DNA from: Arcticibacterium sp047623945
Lineage (GTDB): Bacteria > Bacteroidota > Bacteroidia > Cytophagales > Spirosomataceae
DNA: 64,000 nt
Reading direction: 5' to 3'
Assembly: GCA_047623945.1 (NCBI GenBank)
Contig: JBLHOT010000004.1
Coordinates: 1 to 64,000 of the forward strand
Part shown: piece by piece, positions 25,389 through 34,880 of the stretch
Position numbering within the stretch: the stretch's first letter is position 1
Layout of the letters: every line of letters starts with the position of its first letter
Position numbers and translations under genes: made by a program
The notes under the pieces: model-generated
The model's database searches: none
The model's input: only the letters and a program-made list of their open reading frames with translations
Told to the model about the DNA's origin: nothing

Positions 25389-26111
25389 TTATAGATCCTT
25401 TCCTATTAATTCTATAAATAAAGGACAATGATCACTTAGTGATATCCAATCTTCAAAGGAACCCACTGAAAAATTATAGCCGTCTTTTATCAAAGGTTTA
25501 GAAACGAAACAATAATCCATGTGATAGGGCTTGTCTTTATTTCTGTGGAGGTAAAATGTAGGCTGTGTTTCTTCTCCGTGAGGTTCTTGGAGTCTGTCAT
25601 GGTAGAGGCTCGTAATGCTGTATTCCGCAAGTTTATTTACCACATCAGTATGATTTCCTACACGACTTTGTTTATCCCAAACTTGATTGCTGTTAAAGTC
25701 TCCGATTAAAATACATGGCCCACAGAGTATTGATTTGTAATACGACAAAGCTTTCCAAACTTGGCCGATGTAGCTAGATTTTCTGTCCTTCTTATCGTCC
25801 ATAGCCCATATCGCGAATAAGTGAAATTGCTCAGTGGCATTGCTTATCAATAACGGAATGACATATCTAAATGCAGGATTTAATGTAGGAGAGGCTTCAA
25901 TTTTGTAATCACCATAACAAAACACGCCTATGCCTTTATGTTCTGAATCTCCATACCAAAAATGGTCATTTGCTTCTGGAATGAGTTTACCAAATTTCAA
26001 TCTGTCGGGATTCTCACATTCACTTATCACCAGAATATCAGCATTGAAAAAGTCAATGGTTTCTTTTTTCTTTCTAAACGCACCCTGACAATTCCAATGA
26101 ATGATTTTCAT
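25389..26111 (-). CDS. Endonuclease/exonuclease/phosphatase family protein
   Basis: A 240-residue protein starting MKIIHWNCQGAFRKK, the first metal-site motif (N-x-Q-G) of the EEP fold. DILVISECE supplies the catalytic glutamate, CILIGDFNSNQVWD the D-x-N pair and SLSDHCPLFIEL the terminal D-H. There is no signal peptide, so it is cytoplasmic. Members cut DNA or phosphate esters; the target cannot be assigned. Confidence 0.82.
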   Translation of the reverse strand: MKIIHWNCQGAFRKKKETIDFFNADILVISECENPDRLKFGKLIPEANDHFWYGDSEHKGIGVFCYGDYKIEASPTLNPAFRYVIPLLISNATEQFHLFAIWAMDDKKDRKSSYIGQVWKALSYYKSILCGPCILIGDFNSNQVWDKQSRVGNHTDVVNKLAEYSITSLYHDRLQEPHGEETQPTFYLHRNKDKPYHMDYCFVSKPLIKDGYNFSVGSFEDWISLSDHCPLFIELIGKDL

Positions 26112-26134
26112 TTGGATTAAATTAAATCACATAA

Positions 26135-26170
26135 GAAAGCATCTGAAATCTCGAAGGACTTCAGATGCTT
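26135..26170 (-). terminator. Hairpin after the FadH-like gene
   Basis: An 11-bp perfect stem (AAGCATCTGAA with its complement) lies between the FadH-like stop codon and the EEP gene. On the minus strand the stem is followed by TTCTTATG, a weak U tract. Confidence 0.55.
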
Positions 26171-26178
26171 AGGACTAT

Positions 26179-28218
26179 TTATATCTCTGCTACGAGTAAT
26201 GTTGCTTCTTTAATCGCCATTTTGGCATCTAGATCTGCCGAAATATTTGCTCCGCCTATCAAATGTACACTTTGGCCATCGGCTTTTAGTTCTTCAAACA
26301 TAGCTCTCAAAGGTTCTTGACCTGCACAGATTACTACATTATCTACGGGAAGTATCTGCGGCTCCTCACCCACCAAAATATGCAATCCTTGATCGTCAAC
26401 TTTTTGATATGTGACACTGGCCAGAAGTTTAACCTTTTTCATAGCCAAGCTAGAGCGGTGAATCCAACCCGTCGTTTTCCCTAAATTTTTGCCATGCTTT
26501 CCAGGAGAACGTTTTAACAAGTAAATCTCTCTAGGAGATGGTATAGGATTTGCAGATTCTGCCAGAGACCCGGCTCGACTGAAATTCATGTCTACACCCC
26601 ACTCGTTCATGTAGTTTTCTACATTCAAACTCACAGATTCATGAGACATATCATGGGCTAGATACTCGGCCATGTCAAAACCTATCCCTCCAGCACCTAT
26701 TACGGCTACACTTTTCCCTACGGGCATCTTTCGGTAGAGCACATCTGCATAGTTAAGCACTTTAGGATGGTCAGAACCTTCTAGTTTTAGCTTTCTAGGT
26801 GTAACACCAGTGGCTATTATAATCTCATCAAACCCCCCAGATTTCAAGTTTTCGAAAGTGGCTCTAGTACCCAATTTGACCTCTACCCCATGTTTTTTGA
26901 GCATAACGCTATAGTATCGGATCGTTTGAGCGTATTCTTCTTTGCCCGGAATTACTTTGGCCATGTTAAACTGGCCTCCGATTTCTTTCTCGGCTTCAAA
27001 AAGTGTTACAGAATGACCTCTTTTTGCCGCCCCAGTGGCTGCTTCCAAACCTGCTGGGCCTCCACCAACTACGGCTATTTTTTTCTTATTGGTAGTTGGT
27101 AAATAATTAATTTCTGTCTCATGGCAGGCCCTTGGATTTACTATACAGGAGCAGATCTGCATCGTAAAAGTATGGTCTAAACAAGCCTGATTGCAGGCGA
27201 TACATGTATTGATTTCTTCTGGTCTATTTTCTATAGATTTAAGAACCAATTCAGGATCGGCTAAGAAGGGTCTCGCCATTGAAACCATGTCTGCACAGCC
27301 ATCCTCTAGTACTTTTTCGGCTATATCAGGCATGTTGATTCTATTGGTGGCAATAAGTGGAATTTTCACTTCACCCATCATTCGCTTAGTCACCCAAGCA
27401 AAACCTCCTTTGGGTACGATAGTACCAATCGTAGGAATTCGGGCTTCATGCCATCCAATTCCTGTGTTTATGATAGTTGCTCCTGCTTTTTCTACTTCTT
27501 TGGCTAGCTGAACCGCTTCATCCCAAGTGCTTCCGCCTTCTACTAAATCAAGCATGGAAAGTCTGTAGATAATGATGAAATTAGATCCAACAGCGGCACG
27601 TGTTCTCTTGATAATTTCTAATGGGAACTGGATTCGGTTTTCATAAGAACCACCCCATTTATCAGTACGTCTGTTGATTTTAGTGACAATGAATTGATTG
27701 ATTAAATAACCTTCCGAACCCATAATTTCCACACCATCATAATTGGCAAACTGAGCCAGTTTAGCACAGTTGACGTAGTCTTCTATAGTTCTTTCTACTT
27801 CCTCCGTCGTCAATGCTCTGGCTGGAAATGGAGAAATAGGTGCTTTGGTATCACTGGCAGAAACATTGAGTTCAGAATAACCGTAACGTCCTGTATGAAG
27901 GATTTGCATACAAATTTTACCACCTTCATCATGCACCGCTTTGGTAATAACTTTATGTTTTTCAGCCTCTTCTTCAGTAGCCATTGGGTCACCGAAAGGT
28001 AATGCCAAAGCCTCTTTGCTAGGAGCTACCCCCCCCGTCACTATAAGACCCACTTGACCTCTTGCTCTTTCTGCATAAAAGGCTGCTAAGCGAGCGTGAC
28101 CTCCTTCAATGTCCTCTAGCATGGTGTGCATAGAGCCCATTAAAACTCGGTTTTTTAGTGTGGTGAATCCTAAATCTAAAGGTTCTAAAAGTTTAGGGTA
28201 GTTGCTATGTTTTTGCAT
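26179..28218 (-). CDS. fadH: NADPH-dependent 2,4-dienoyl-CoA reductase (FadH-type, OYE family)
   Basis: A 679-residue iron-sulfur flavoenzyme. Residues 1 to about 335 form an old-yellow-enzyme FMN barrel with DGVEIMGSEGYLINQF (Y171) and NTGIGWHEARIPT (H257), matching the catalytic tyrosine and histidine of E. coli FadH. Cysteines C339, C342, C346 and C358 are spaced x2, x3 and x11 as needed for the [4Fe-4S] cluster. The remainder is an FAD/NAD(P)H reductase part with KKIAVVGGGPAGLEAA and SVAVIGAGGIGFDMAEYL. It removes double bonds at even positions during breakdown of unsaturated fatty acids. Related trimethylamine dehydrogenase-like enzymes share this layout, but the catalytic residues favour FadH. 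Confidence 0.9.
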   Translation of the reverse strand: MQKHSNYPKLLEPLDLGFTTLKNRVLMGSMHTMLEDIEGGHARLAAFYAERARGQVGLIVTGGVAPSKEALALPFGDPMATEEEAEKHKVITKAVHDEGGKICMQILHTGRYGYSELNVSASDTKAPISPFPARALTTEEVERTIEDYVNCAKLAQFANYDGVEIMGSEGYLINQFIVTKINRRTDKWGGSYENRIQFPLEIIKRTRAAVGSNFIIIYRLSMLDLVEGGSTWDEAVQLAKEVEKAGATIINTGIGWHEARIPTIGTIVPKGGFAWVTKRMMGEVKIPLIATNRINMPDIAEKVLEDGCADMVSMARPFLADPELVLKSIENRPEEINTCIACNQACLDHTFTMQICSCIVNPRACHETEINYLPTTNKKKIAVVGGGPAGLEAATGAAKRGHSVTLFEAEKEIGGQFNMAKVIPGKEEYAQTIRYYSVMLKKHGVEVKLGTRATFENLKSGGFDEIIIATGVTPRKLKLEGSDHPKVLNYADVLYRKMPVGKSVAVIGAGGIGFDMAEYLAHDMSHESVSLNVENYMNEWGVDMNFSRAGSLAESANPIPSPREIYLLKRSPGKHGKNLGKTTGWIHRSSLAMKKVKLLASVTYQKVDDQGLHILVGEEPQILPVDNVVICAGQEPLRAMFEELKADGQSVHLIGGANISADLDAKMAIKEATLLVAEI

Positions 28219-28412
28219 TTCGATAAGGTTTTAATGCTTTTCGGATTCTAAGGAGCTAACAGATCCTGAATAGAAGCATCTATTTGATTGATGAGTTTTT
28301 ATTGATGAAGACTTAAAAGGCTGAAAGTATAAAAAAAATAGAGGAAGTCCACAGAGAGAATTGCTTTTGATTAGATACTCTTTAAAATAAGCTAGAAATA
28401 GACCTAGATAGT

Positions 28413-29291
28413 CTACTTCGCTTTATTAAGTAAATAGGTATTCAGGTCCTCCGGACGTGACAGAATGCTAAGCATAGGTGAATTTATATTATTCAGCTGA
28501 GCAGGATTTCCTGCAACTAAAATAGGTACTTTGATTTCTTCCACAAACGCCTTGAATTGTTTCTGTTGTCTTTCGTTTTGAGGTGTGATGAGTAAGGTTA
28601 AAGTAAGGTGGGCACCTATATTCTCGATAGCTTCGTTGATGTTTGAAAAAGGTACTTTTTGACCTAAGTAGAGTACTCGCCACCGAAGTCTTTTAGCCAT
28701 ATACTGTGCTAGAAGTAACCCAAGTTCATGGTCTTCCCATGGTGGAAGGAAAAGAACTATACTTTGAGCAGCTTCTGGAGCATCATCCAATTCATCAATT
28801 TTTCTTAATAGTTTTTGTCTAATAAGATTGGAAACAAAATGCTCCTGGGCAGGGATAGATTTGTTGGTAATCCAAAGAATACCGATGTGGTTTAAGAATG
28901 GATATATAAGGTCCATCATAGCAGGAAACATTCCTTTAGACTTTATTTCTGAAGTCAAAATCTGAGAAAAGGTAACCTCGTCAAAATTTATCATAGCTAC
29001 AGTTAATGCCGCTATTTCGTTTTCAATCCCCACTTTGGAAGAGGCACTGAGATATGCTACTTTTTGGTTTATTTCGCTTTCATCTAAGCGGTCTATTTCA
29101 GAAACTCTTATACCACTGTTTACGAGGATACCAATATTGATGAGTTTGATTAAGTCATTGTCTGAATAGTAGCGAATGTTGGTGGCTGTTCTTTTTGGTT
29201 TGAGAAAACGGTAGCGTCTTTCCCACATCCGGAGTTTATGAGCACTTATACCAGTCAAAGATTCAATCTGAGCAACAGAATAAGTAGACAT
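28413..29291 (-). CDS. MerR-family regulator with B12-binding domain (CarH/LitR-like)
   Basis: A 292-residue transcription regulator. The open frame reaches a TTG at 29330, but the ATG at 29289-29291 (MSTYSVAQIESLTGISAHKLRMW) gives the normal MerR start. Residues 1-70 are the winged helix; the middle and C-terminal parts are the helical cap and Rossmann B12-binding domains. W140-x9-E150-H151 matches the W-x9-EH signature of light-sensing cobalamin regulators, and E186-x-H188-x2-G191 supplies the lower-ligand histidine. The residue after the tryptophan is isoleucine, whereas Thermus CarH has the upper-ligand histidine there. It is probably a repressor released by light; the genes it controls are not proven, though SRPBCC and DoxX genes lie next to it. 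Confidence 0.82.
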   Translation of the reverse strand: MSTYSVAQIESLTGISAHKLRMWERRYRFLKPKRTATNIRYYSDNDLIKLINIGILVNSGIRVSEIDRLDESEINQKVAYLSASSKVGIENEIAALTVAMINFDEVTFSQILTSEIKSKGMFPAMMDLIYPFLNHIGILWITNKSIPAQEHFVSNLIRQKLLRKIDELDDAPEAAQSIVLFLPPWEDHELGLLLAQYMAKRLRWRVLYLGQKVPFSNINEAIENIGAHLTLTLLITPQNERQQKQFKAFVEEIKVPILVAGNPAQLNNINSPMLSILSRPEDLNTYLLNKAK

Positions 29292-29555
29292 GGCTTTTAA
29301 TCTAGGTGAAGTGATTGACCTCTCGGTCAAAATAGTGCTTAAGTAGGCATAAAAGTACTAAGTTTTTTGACTTATTGGGCTCTAAAGTTAGACAAGTGTC
29401 TGTTGTTATTTTCGTTTACATGGTTATCATGCTTTATTCGTGCCTTACTTTGTTTGACAAGAAGGTAGAACGGATAGGGCTAATTATTTTTTTCAAGAGC
29501 TTTTGATCCAGAAACAAATCAAACAATTACTTGCCTTAGATAGGAATAACGAAAC

Positions 29556-30032
29556 CTAGCCCAATAATTTTCTGAGAAAGAGGACCCAAAAATTCCATTT
29601 AGTTTTTCTATTTCCTTTGTCAAATTGATTCTGAACTTTATCTAGTGCGTCTTCCGCTAAAGCATCATGAAGGCATTTGATGAACAAAGGCCAAGTTAAA
29701 AGTCCAGTCCCAGTTAGTTTCATATCAATGATATGGGTCACTCGAGTTTCATACTGAGTTATTTCTTCAAATTTAAAATAGTGAACGCCATTAAAGCCTG
29801 GAGTTTTAGTAAACTCAAATGCTACAAATTTTCCTTTGATATAAGTCTTAACAAAGTAGCGTATGGGGCCGTGACAACCATGACAGCCTACATTTAGGCC
29901 CTCAAGGAATCGCATGGCTGGCTATAATTCAGAAGGCCATATTTTGTCTTCTTTTGTGACCAAAGTATCAAGAAGTGGAGCTACGTCCCAAAATGTTCTA
30001 TTTGTGATTCTACTGTGTTCATTGAATACCAT
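29556..30032 (-). pseudogene. SRPBCC-family protein with in-frame TAG
   Basis: The conserved part (29556-29915) begins MRFLEGLNVGCHGCHGPIRYFVK and continues through FEEITQYETRVTHIIDM, a START/SRPBCC lipid- or ligand-binding fold. The frame is open upstream to an ATG at 30030-30032, which adds 36 residues ending …KEDKIWPSEL, then TAG at 29922-29924, then PAMRFLEG. Relatives in my memory read W-P-S-x-x-W-P-A-M-R-F, so the TAG replaces a tryptophan codon by a single G to A change. The upstream part is 4 bases from DoxX, as in an operon. Either the gene is dead or the shortened protein is made from the internal ATG. Confidence 0.75.
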
Positions 30033-30036
30033 CATT

Positions 30037-30393
30037 TTACACGAATGTGTACGCCCAATAAATCATTAAGAATTGAATAGGGAGTCTTATCAACGTAGGT
30101 ATTACCTGCCTTTTCTTTTCTAAGGATTTTTGGAAATCATAAATATTGGCTGGAAAAACAGCGACTAGCAAAGAGATGATTCCCCAAGCTGCCCAATGCC
30201 TTGTTTGAGGTATTAAGACTCCGATGGCCAATGCGATCTCAATGGCTCCTACGACTAGGTTTATCTTTTCGGGAGCAGGCACCCATTTGGGAGTGATTTT
30301 CAAAAAGAACTTTGGGCTTTTGAAGTGCATGAAGCCGGCAAAGGCATAAAAGGCCGCCATGACTATCAAGGAAATGAGTTTTAGTGTTGACAT
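30037..30393 (-). CDS. DoxX-like small membrane protein
   Basis: A 118-residue protein with four hydrophobic helices. ISLIVMAAFYAFAGFMHFKSPKFF and VGAIEIALAIGVLIPQTRHWAAWG are the DoxX-family halves: the first helix with its A-G-x-x-H-F end, and the second with E-x-x-L/I. Its function in bacteria is poorly defined, with links to redox and quinone-related membrane processes. It is the first gene of a likely unit with the SRPBCC gene and begins 26 bases from the divergent SLC13 transporter. Confidence 0.8.
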   Translation of the reverse strand: MSTLKLISLIVMAAFYAFAGFMHFKSPKFFLKITPKWVPAPEKINLVVGAIEIALAIGVLIPQTRHWAAWGIISLLVAVFPANIYDFQKSLEKKRQVIPTLIRLPIQFLMIYWAYTFV

Positions 30394-30419
30394 GAGGTAA
30401 ATCTACGAATTAATAGACA

Positions 30420-31937
30420 TTGAATTCTTTATCTATTCGTACATTTATATTTAATCATTTAAGCCCACCTGTGCTGAAAAATAAACTAATCCCTCTGCTT
30501 TTGGGGCCATTGACTTTTGCCTTGGTGCTTATGTTTGTTAAACCCGAAGGGCTCTCTGAAGAAGGTGTAGCAGTTTTGGCTTGTACTTGTTGGATAGCTA
30601 TTTGGTGGATTTCTGAGGCTACTGATATTAGCGTTACGGCACTTTTGCCTATTATACTTTTTCCTTTAACTGGGGCTCTGGATATAGGAGCTACTACGGC
30701 ATCTTACGGACATAAATACGTTTTTTTGTATCTCGGAGGCTTTATTTTGGCCATATCTATTGAGAAATGGAATCTCCATAAAAGGATTGCCCTGCATATC
30801 ATCAAGTTCGTGGGTACAGATGTCTCCAAAATCATTTTGGGCTTTATGATCGCTACAGCATTTATGTCTATGTGGATTTCTAATACGGCCACATCCGTGA
30901 TGATGCTACCGATAGGCATGGCCATTATAGCACAGTTAAGAGATCACCCTGGGACGGAGGTCAATGAAAATCTCATTTTCGGGAAAGCACTCATGTTAAG
31001 CATAGCCTATTCGGCTTCTATTGGCGGTATAGCTACTTTAATTGGGACACCTCCTAATTTGGTTTTAGCTGGGGTGGTTCAAGAAATCTATGGCATTGAG
31101 ATAAGCTTTGCTCAGTGGATGACATTCGGGCTTCCCTTGTCTTTGGTATTATTAGGGATTTGCTGGGTTTATCTTACAAAATTTGCTTTCACTTTTAAAA
31201 AAGAAAAGTTCAAAGCAGGCGAGTCAGAAATTAAGGATTTATTAAAGAAGCTTGGTGTAATGAGCTATGAGGAGAAAGTAGTTTCCTTAGTTTTCTTTAT
31301 AACTGCTTTTCTATGGATTTCACGTTCCCTTATTTTGACCGATGTTTTCCCTCATTTAGACGATACTATTATCGCGATGCTGAGTGCAGTAAGTCTTTTT
31401 TTGTTACGCTCCAAAGGCGGAAAAGGAAGGCTAATGACTTGGGAAGAGGCGGTGAAACTGCCTTGGGGCATCATCATTCTCTTTGGTGGAGGTTTGGCTC
31501 TGGCCAGCGGTTTCCAATCCTCTGGTTTGGCCGTATGGATAGGCGAGCAGCTGGTCAGTCTGGCCGGGGTAAAGCTTGTTTTAGTTCTCATTATTTTAAT
31601 AGCAGCTGTTAACTTTCTTACTGAAATCACTTCTAATTTGGCCACTACGGCTATGCTTTTGCCCGTTTTGGCTCCTATGGCGGTTTCACTGGATGTACAT
31701 CCCTTTATTCTTATGGTAGCGGCTACGGCCGCGGCTTCTTGTGCTTTTATGCTACCGGTGGCTACTCCACCCAATGCCATAGTTTTTGGTTCGGGTTATT
31801 TGAGGATTCCAGATATGGCGAGAGCAGGGGTAGGGCTTAATATTATATCTATCTTTTTAATACTCCTGACGGTCTATTTCCTTTTGCCCATGATTTGGGG
31901 TTTCAATCCAAGCGTTTTTCCGGTGGATTTTCAATGA
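30420..31937 (+). CDS. SLC13/DASS-family anion:sodium symporter
   Basis: A 505-residue inner-membrane carrier with about 12 hydrophobic segments. SEATDISVTALLPIILFPL, the WISNTATSVMMLPIG motif (S-N-T) and the repeated TSNLATTAMLLPVLAPM with a second S-N-x-T pair are the inverted-repeat cation/substrate sites of the divalent anion:sodium symporter family, which imports dicarboxylates, citrate or sulfate. The start is uncertain: the frame opens at a TTG at 30420; a GTG at 30471 is an alternative, and the first ATG would remove a membrane helix. The last residues are intact. Confidence 0.85.
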   Translation: MNSLSIRTFIFNHLSPPVLKNKLIPLLLGPLTFALVLMFVKPEGLSEEGVAVLACTCWIAIWWISEATDISVTALLPIILFPLTGALDIGATTASYGHKYVFLYLGGFILAISIEKWNLHKRIALHIIKFVGTDVSKIILGFMIATAFMSMWISNTATSVMMLPIGMAIIAQLRDHPGTEVNENLIFGKALMLSIAYSASIGGIATLIGTPPNLVLAGVVQEIYGIEISFAQWMTFGLPLSLVLLGICWVYLTKFAFTFKKEKFKAGESEIKDLLKKLGVMSYEEKVVSLVFFITAFLWISRSLILTDVFPHLDDTIIAMLSAVSLFLLRSKGGKGRLMTWEEAVKLPWGIIILFGGGLALASGFQSSGLAVWIGEQLVSLAGVKLVLVLIILIAAVNFLTEITSNLATTAMLLPVLAPMAVSLDVHPFILMVAATAAASCAFMLPVATPPNAIVFGSGYLRIPDMARAGVGLNIISIFLILLTVYFLLPMIWGFNPSVFPVDFQ

Positions 31938-31972
31938 GATAGGAGCTGAAGGGCCCAAGAGAGTAATACTCC

Positions 31973-32488
31973 TTAAAACTTTAAGAGCATCAGATGGTTT
32001 GGGTTAACATGGGTTTCTGAAATTTTAAAATCATGACTCCCAATGATTTGAAAACCTACTTTACGATAAAAAGCAATGGCTCTTTGATTTTCCTTCCATG
32101 TATAAAGCCAAATCTCGGATTGGCACTTTGATTTAGCCAAATCAATATTGAAGTCAAGAAGGTCTTTGCCTAATCCAAATCCGTAATGTTTTTCCAAGAT
32201 ATAAATGCGATCTAGTTTAGTGGATAAACTGTTTTTATGTCCCTGAAAAGGAGTGTTCAATATGATTTTTGAGTACCCAGCAGGCTCTGTACCATGATAA
32301 ATCAGGAAGTAGATATGAGTCTCAACTGACAAATTTTCCCTGATGGCTTCTAAACTATAATGCTTCTGAATATATGTATCAATGTCGCTCGGATTGGCCG
32401 AGTGTGAATGAGACTCTAGAAAAGTTTTTTTAGCTAAAATAGATATGGTTTCAGCATCTTTTTGGCTCGCTTTCAGAATAGTACTCAT
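31973..32488 (-). CDS. GNAT family N-acetyltransferase
   Basis: A 171-residue acetyltransferase. LDRIYILEKHYGFGLGKDLLDF is the acetyl-CoA loop, with the Q/R-x-x-G-x-G/A pattern replaced by H-Y-G-F-G-L-G, and IWLYTWKENQRAIAFYRKVGFQIIGSHDF is the typical C-terminal half. Substrate unknown. The gene converges on the SLC13 transporter gene. Confidence 0.82.
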   Translation of the reverse strand: MSTILKASQKDAETISILAKKTFLESHSHSANPSDIDTYIQKHYSLEAIRENLSVETHIYFLIYHGTEPAGYSKIILNTPFQGHKNSLSTKLDRIYILEKHYGFGLGKDLLDFNIDLAKSKCQSEIWLYTWKENQRAIAFYRKVGFQIIGSHDFKISETHVNPNHLMLLKF

Positions 32489-32508
32489 TTATGTAAACAC
32501 ATGTTTTA

Positions 32509-33303
32509 TTAGGCTTTCCAGGATTTAAGAACTTCTCCAACGGGCATAACATCTAGTTTCTTAATGTCAACTAGTCGCTTTAACAATTGGTCAAAATAAC
32601 TAGTACTTACCGGGCCCCAGCCTTCTTTGTCTAAACCATGCAAGTTTATGACTAACCAGCCTCCAGAGCTATCTAAGAACCTACTGACCTCTTTTTCTAC
32701 AAATTCGTCTCCAAGGTCAGGGCCTTTAGCCCAACAACCGAGTGTTAGCCCTTCTTTCTTTTCTGGCAGAGGATTTACACCCCTTTGGTTTAGAGTCATT
32801 CTGCCCCCCGTTCTAACAGCTCTCACTCTTTCAAGACAGTGGTTTTCTAGTTCTAGATTGGAGGCATTATAGGCAAAATTATAAATGGCTTCTTCGGCTT
32901 TATAGTTCTGGAGATTTGCTTCAAAATAATCTAAACATTTATCAATGTTCTTTTTGGCTTGGCTCAAGGGTATTTTCGTCAAATTAAGATGTTGCCAAGT
33001 ATGTGGCATCACTTCATGGCCTCGTTCTTTTAGAGCATTCCAATCATTAAAATTTCCAAGTATTTCAGGAAGAATCCAGTCATCTTTTACTATGAAGTTT
33101 TTAAAATGGCCTGTAGCGATCGTATTAAAGCATGCCTTTAGCCCATAATTTTCATGGATGTCGGCAACTTTAAAAAAGGACTTCTTGAATCCATCATCAA
33201 AACTGAAAGTTAAAATGTGTGATTTTCCTTTGGCTCTGAAACTAGGTAAACTAAGGGCTAGACTACTTAAGGCTGTATTTGTAATAAATGTTCTTCTGTT
33301 CAT
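32509..33303 (-). CDS. Exported polysaccharide deacetylase (NodB-type)
   Basis: A 264-residue protein with a Tat-like signal (MNRRTFITNTALSSLALSLP). LTFSFDDGF (D36, D37) supplies the catalytic base and metal aspartate, and MPHTWQHLNL gives the metal histidines H101 and H105 with the H-x3-H spacing of family 4 carbohydrate esterases. It would remove acetyl groups from cell-wall or extracellular polysaccharide in the periplasm. It is followed by a GNAT gene 20 bases away. Confidence 0.82.
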   Translation of the reverse strand: MNRRTFITNTALSSLALSLPSFRAKGKSHILTFSFDDGFKKSFFKVADIHENYGLKACFNTIATGHFKNFIVKDDWILPEILGNFNDWNALKERGHEVMPHTWQHLNLTKIPLSQAKKNIDKCLDYFEANLQNYKAEEAIYNFAYNASNLELENHCLERVRAVRTGGRMTLNQRGVNPLPEKKEGLTLGCWAKGPDLGDEFVEKEVSRFLDSSGGWLVINLHGLDKEGWGPVSTSYFDQLLKRLVDIKKLDVMPVGEVLKSWKA

Positions 33304-33472
33304 AGCTTTTTTGTTAACAATTAACTCAGATTCTTAAATCTAATTTAGCAAATCTTAGGAGAAAGTTTCAAATCTAACCGGCACGAAAACTCATCAACGG
33401 CACTCTACATCAACGAATTTAAAGAAGTATGTCTTAAGGTAGGATTAATTCAGAAGAATGGAGGTCTAGGGT

Positions 33473-34108
33473 TTAGGAATCTTTCTTTACGGCCTTTTTA
33501 AGCTTTTTAAAGTCAATAGACGCTCCAAGAATATATACAGGGGCATTGAATGCCTTTTTTATTTGAGCTTCACCATTTAGCAAGTATCTGTAACCTACGC
33601 CTACTATTAAGTGTAGCCAAGAAAAAGTCCTGACCTTTGCCTTAAAGGAATGTTCTACCAATGTTTTGCCTGCTCGGAGTCTTCTTTCCATTTCTAAGCC
33701 TTCTTCTAAATGAATGTTCACTCTACCCTCGCCAAATTGGGTATTGGTCGTAAGCATGAAACCTTTATTTTCTACAAGAATGTATTCAGCATATAGTGAA
33801 AGGTATTGAAAATTCACTCTGGCAGGAAAAGATTGTGGTGGGGACAGACTGAAATCGGTGTAAGTTTTCTCTACATCCTTTCCTAAAATACCAAATAAAC
33901 TTGAGCTATAAATACCAACACCAGTTTCAAATTTCTTATTAAATAGAACACCAGCTCTTAGCCCAAAAATACCAACGGACTGTCTATTGACTATGGTTCT
34001 TCTCGAGTCTGAATTAAGTCTGAATTCTGCTTTTTTCTCGTTCTCTTCTTGGCCAAAAGCAACTGATGTGGTGCAAAGTAAAAGAAGGAGGAATATGGTA
34101 TGTTTCAT
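33473..34108 (-). CDS. Putative outer-membrane beta-barrel protein
   Basis: A 211-residue protein with a clear signal peptide (cleavage near VAFGQ, residue 20). The rest alternates hydrophobic and polar residues in short strands (IFGLRAGVLFNKKFETGVGIY, NFQYLSLYAEYIL, FSWLHLIVGVGYRYLLNG, VYILGASIDFK), as in eight-stranded outer-membrane barrels of Bacteroidota. No enzyme motif. Function unknown. Confidence 0.65.
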   Translation of the reverse strand: MKHTIFLLLLLCTTSVAFGQEENEKKAEFRLNSDSRRTIVNRQSVGIFGLRAGVLFNKKFETGVGIYSSSLFGILGKDVEKTYTDFSLSPPQSFPARVNFQYLSLYAEYILVENKGFMLTTNTQFGEGRVNIHLEEGLEMERRLRAGKTLVEHSFKAKVRTFSWLHLIVGVGYRYLLNGEAQIKKAFNAPVYILGASIDFKKLKKAVKKDS

Positions 34109-34295
34109 GTACAGTGATTATAATTTTTAAAGGGAGGTATTCTTATGCTTTAAGCTAGGAAAACACCTTTTCATTTATACGACATTTTGAATGATAAGGA
34201 CTTAGACTTTTGGCAATCTTTTTCTCGCTTTTCTAGATCAATGACCTAGGTGTCGTGTTTGGCGGTCTCTGACCTCCATGGTGATTTTTACTTTG

Positions 34296-34718
34296 TCATT
34301 TCATTTTAACATACTCCTCGGCAAACTTCTTAAAGTTATTCATCCATCTCTTCGGTGGCTTGATAAACATCCATGGGACTAGTCTAGTCATGAACCAGCT
34401 CACTCTCACGTATTCACCTTCCGTTTCTGCTATTGGGATAAACTTCGTTAAAAGCGTATTGTGCATATGCTTGTGCTCATAAAATGCCTCAAAGGAGTGG
34501 GGGAGTTTATTAGAAACCACAGCCTCTTTTAATTCCATTTCCTGTTTTCCATGCTTATAATGCATCATAGAAATAGCTCCATCTTGACCTTCTGTGCCAT
34601 TTTGAAAGACTTTCTTGACAAAACCCTCTTGGTATTCATGAAGGTATTTTGGGTCAATGAAGAGTTTTGAGACTTCCTCAAAAGAACTTTCAATTTCTAC
34701 AGAGAATTGGAATTTCAT
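34296..34718 (-). CDS. SRPBCC-family protein
   Basis: A 140-residue single-domain protein. The start FQFSVEIESSFEEVSKLFIDPKYLHEYQEGF and the end WMNNFKKFAEEYVKMK follow the START-like polyketide cyclase/SRPBCC pattern: N-terminal strand, first helix pair and long C-terminal helix. It binds a hydrophobic ligand in family members. Stand-alone gene; role unknown. Confidence 0.75.
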   Translation of the reverse strand: MKFQFSVEIESSFEEVSKLFIDPKYLHEYQEGFVKKVFQNGTEGQDGAISMMHYKHGKQEMELKEAVVSNKLPHSFEAFYEHKHMHNTLLTKFIPIAETEGEYVRVSWFMTRLVPWMFIKPPKRWMNNFKKFAEEYVKMK

Positions 34719-34880
34719 GATGAAGGTTTTCAGGGTAATAGATATCTAAGATACACTAAATTGATTTCGATGAAAAACGGATGTCTTTATTTAGTGATAA
34801 ATTTACGTATTTGAAGTACTCGAAAAACTATTTTAGCTGCCCATGTCATATATCAGAGCATTTTATAGACTAATGGGTAA

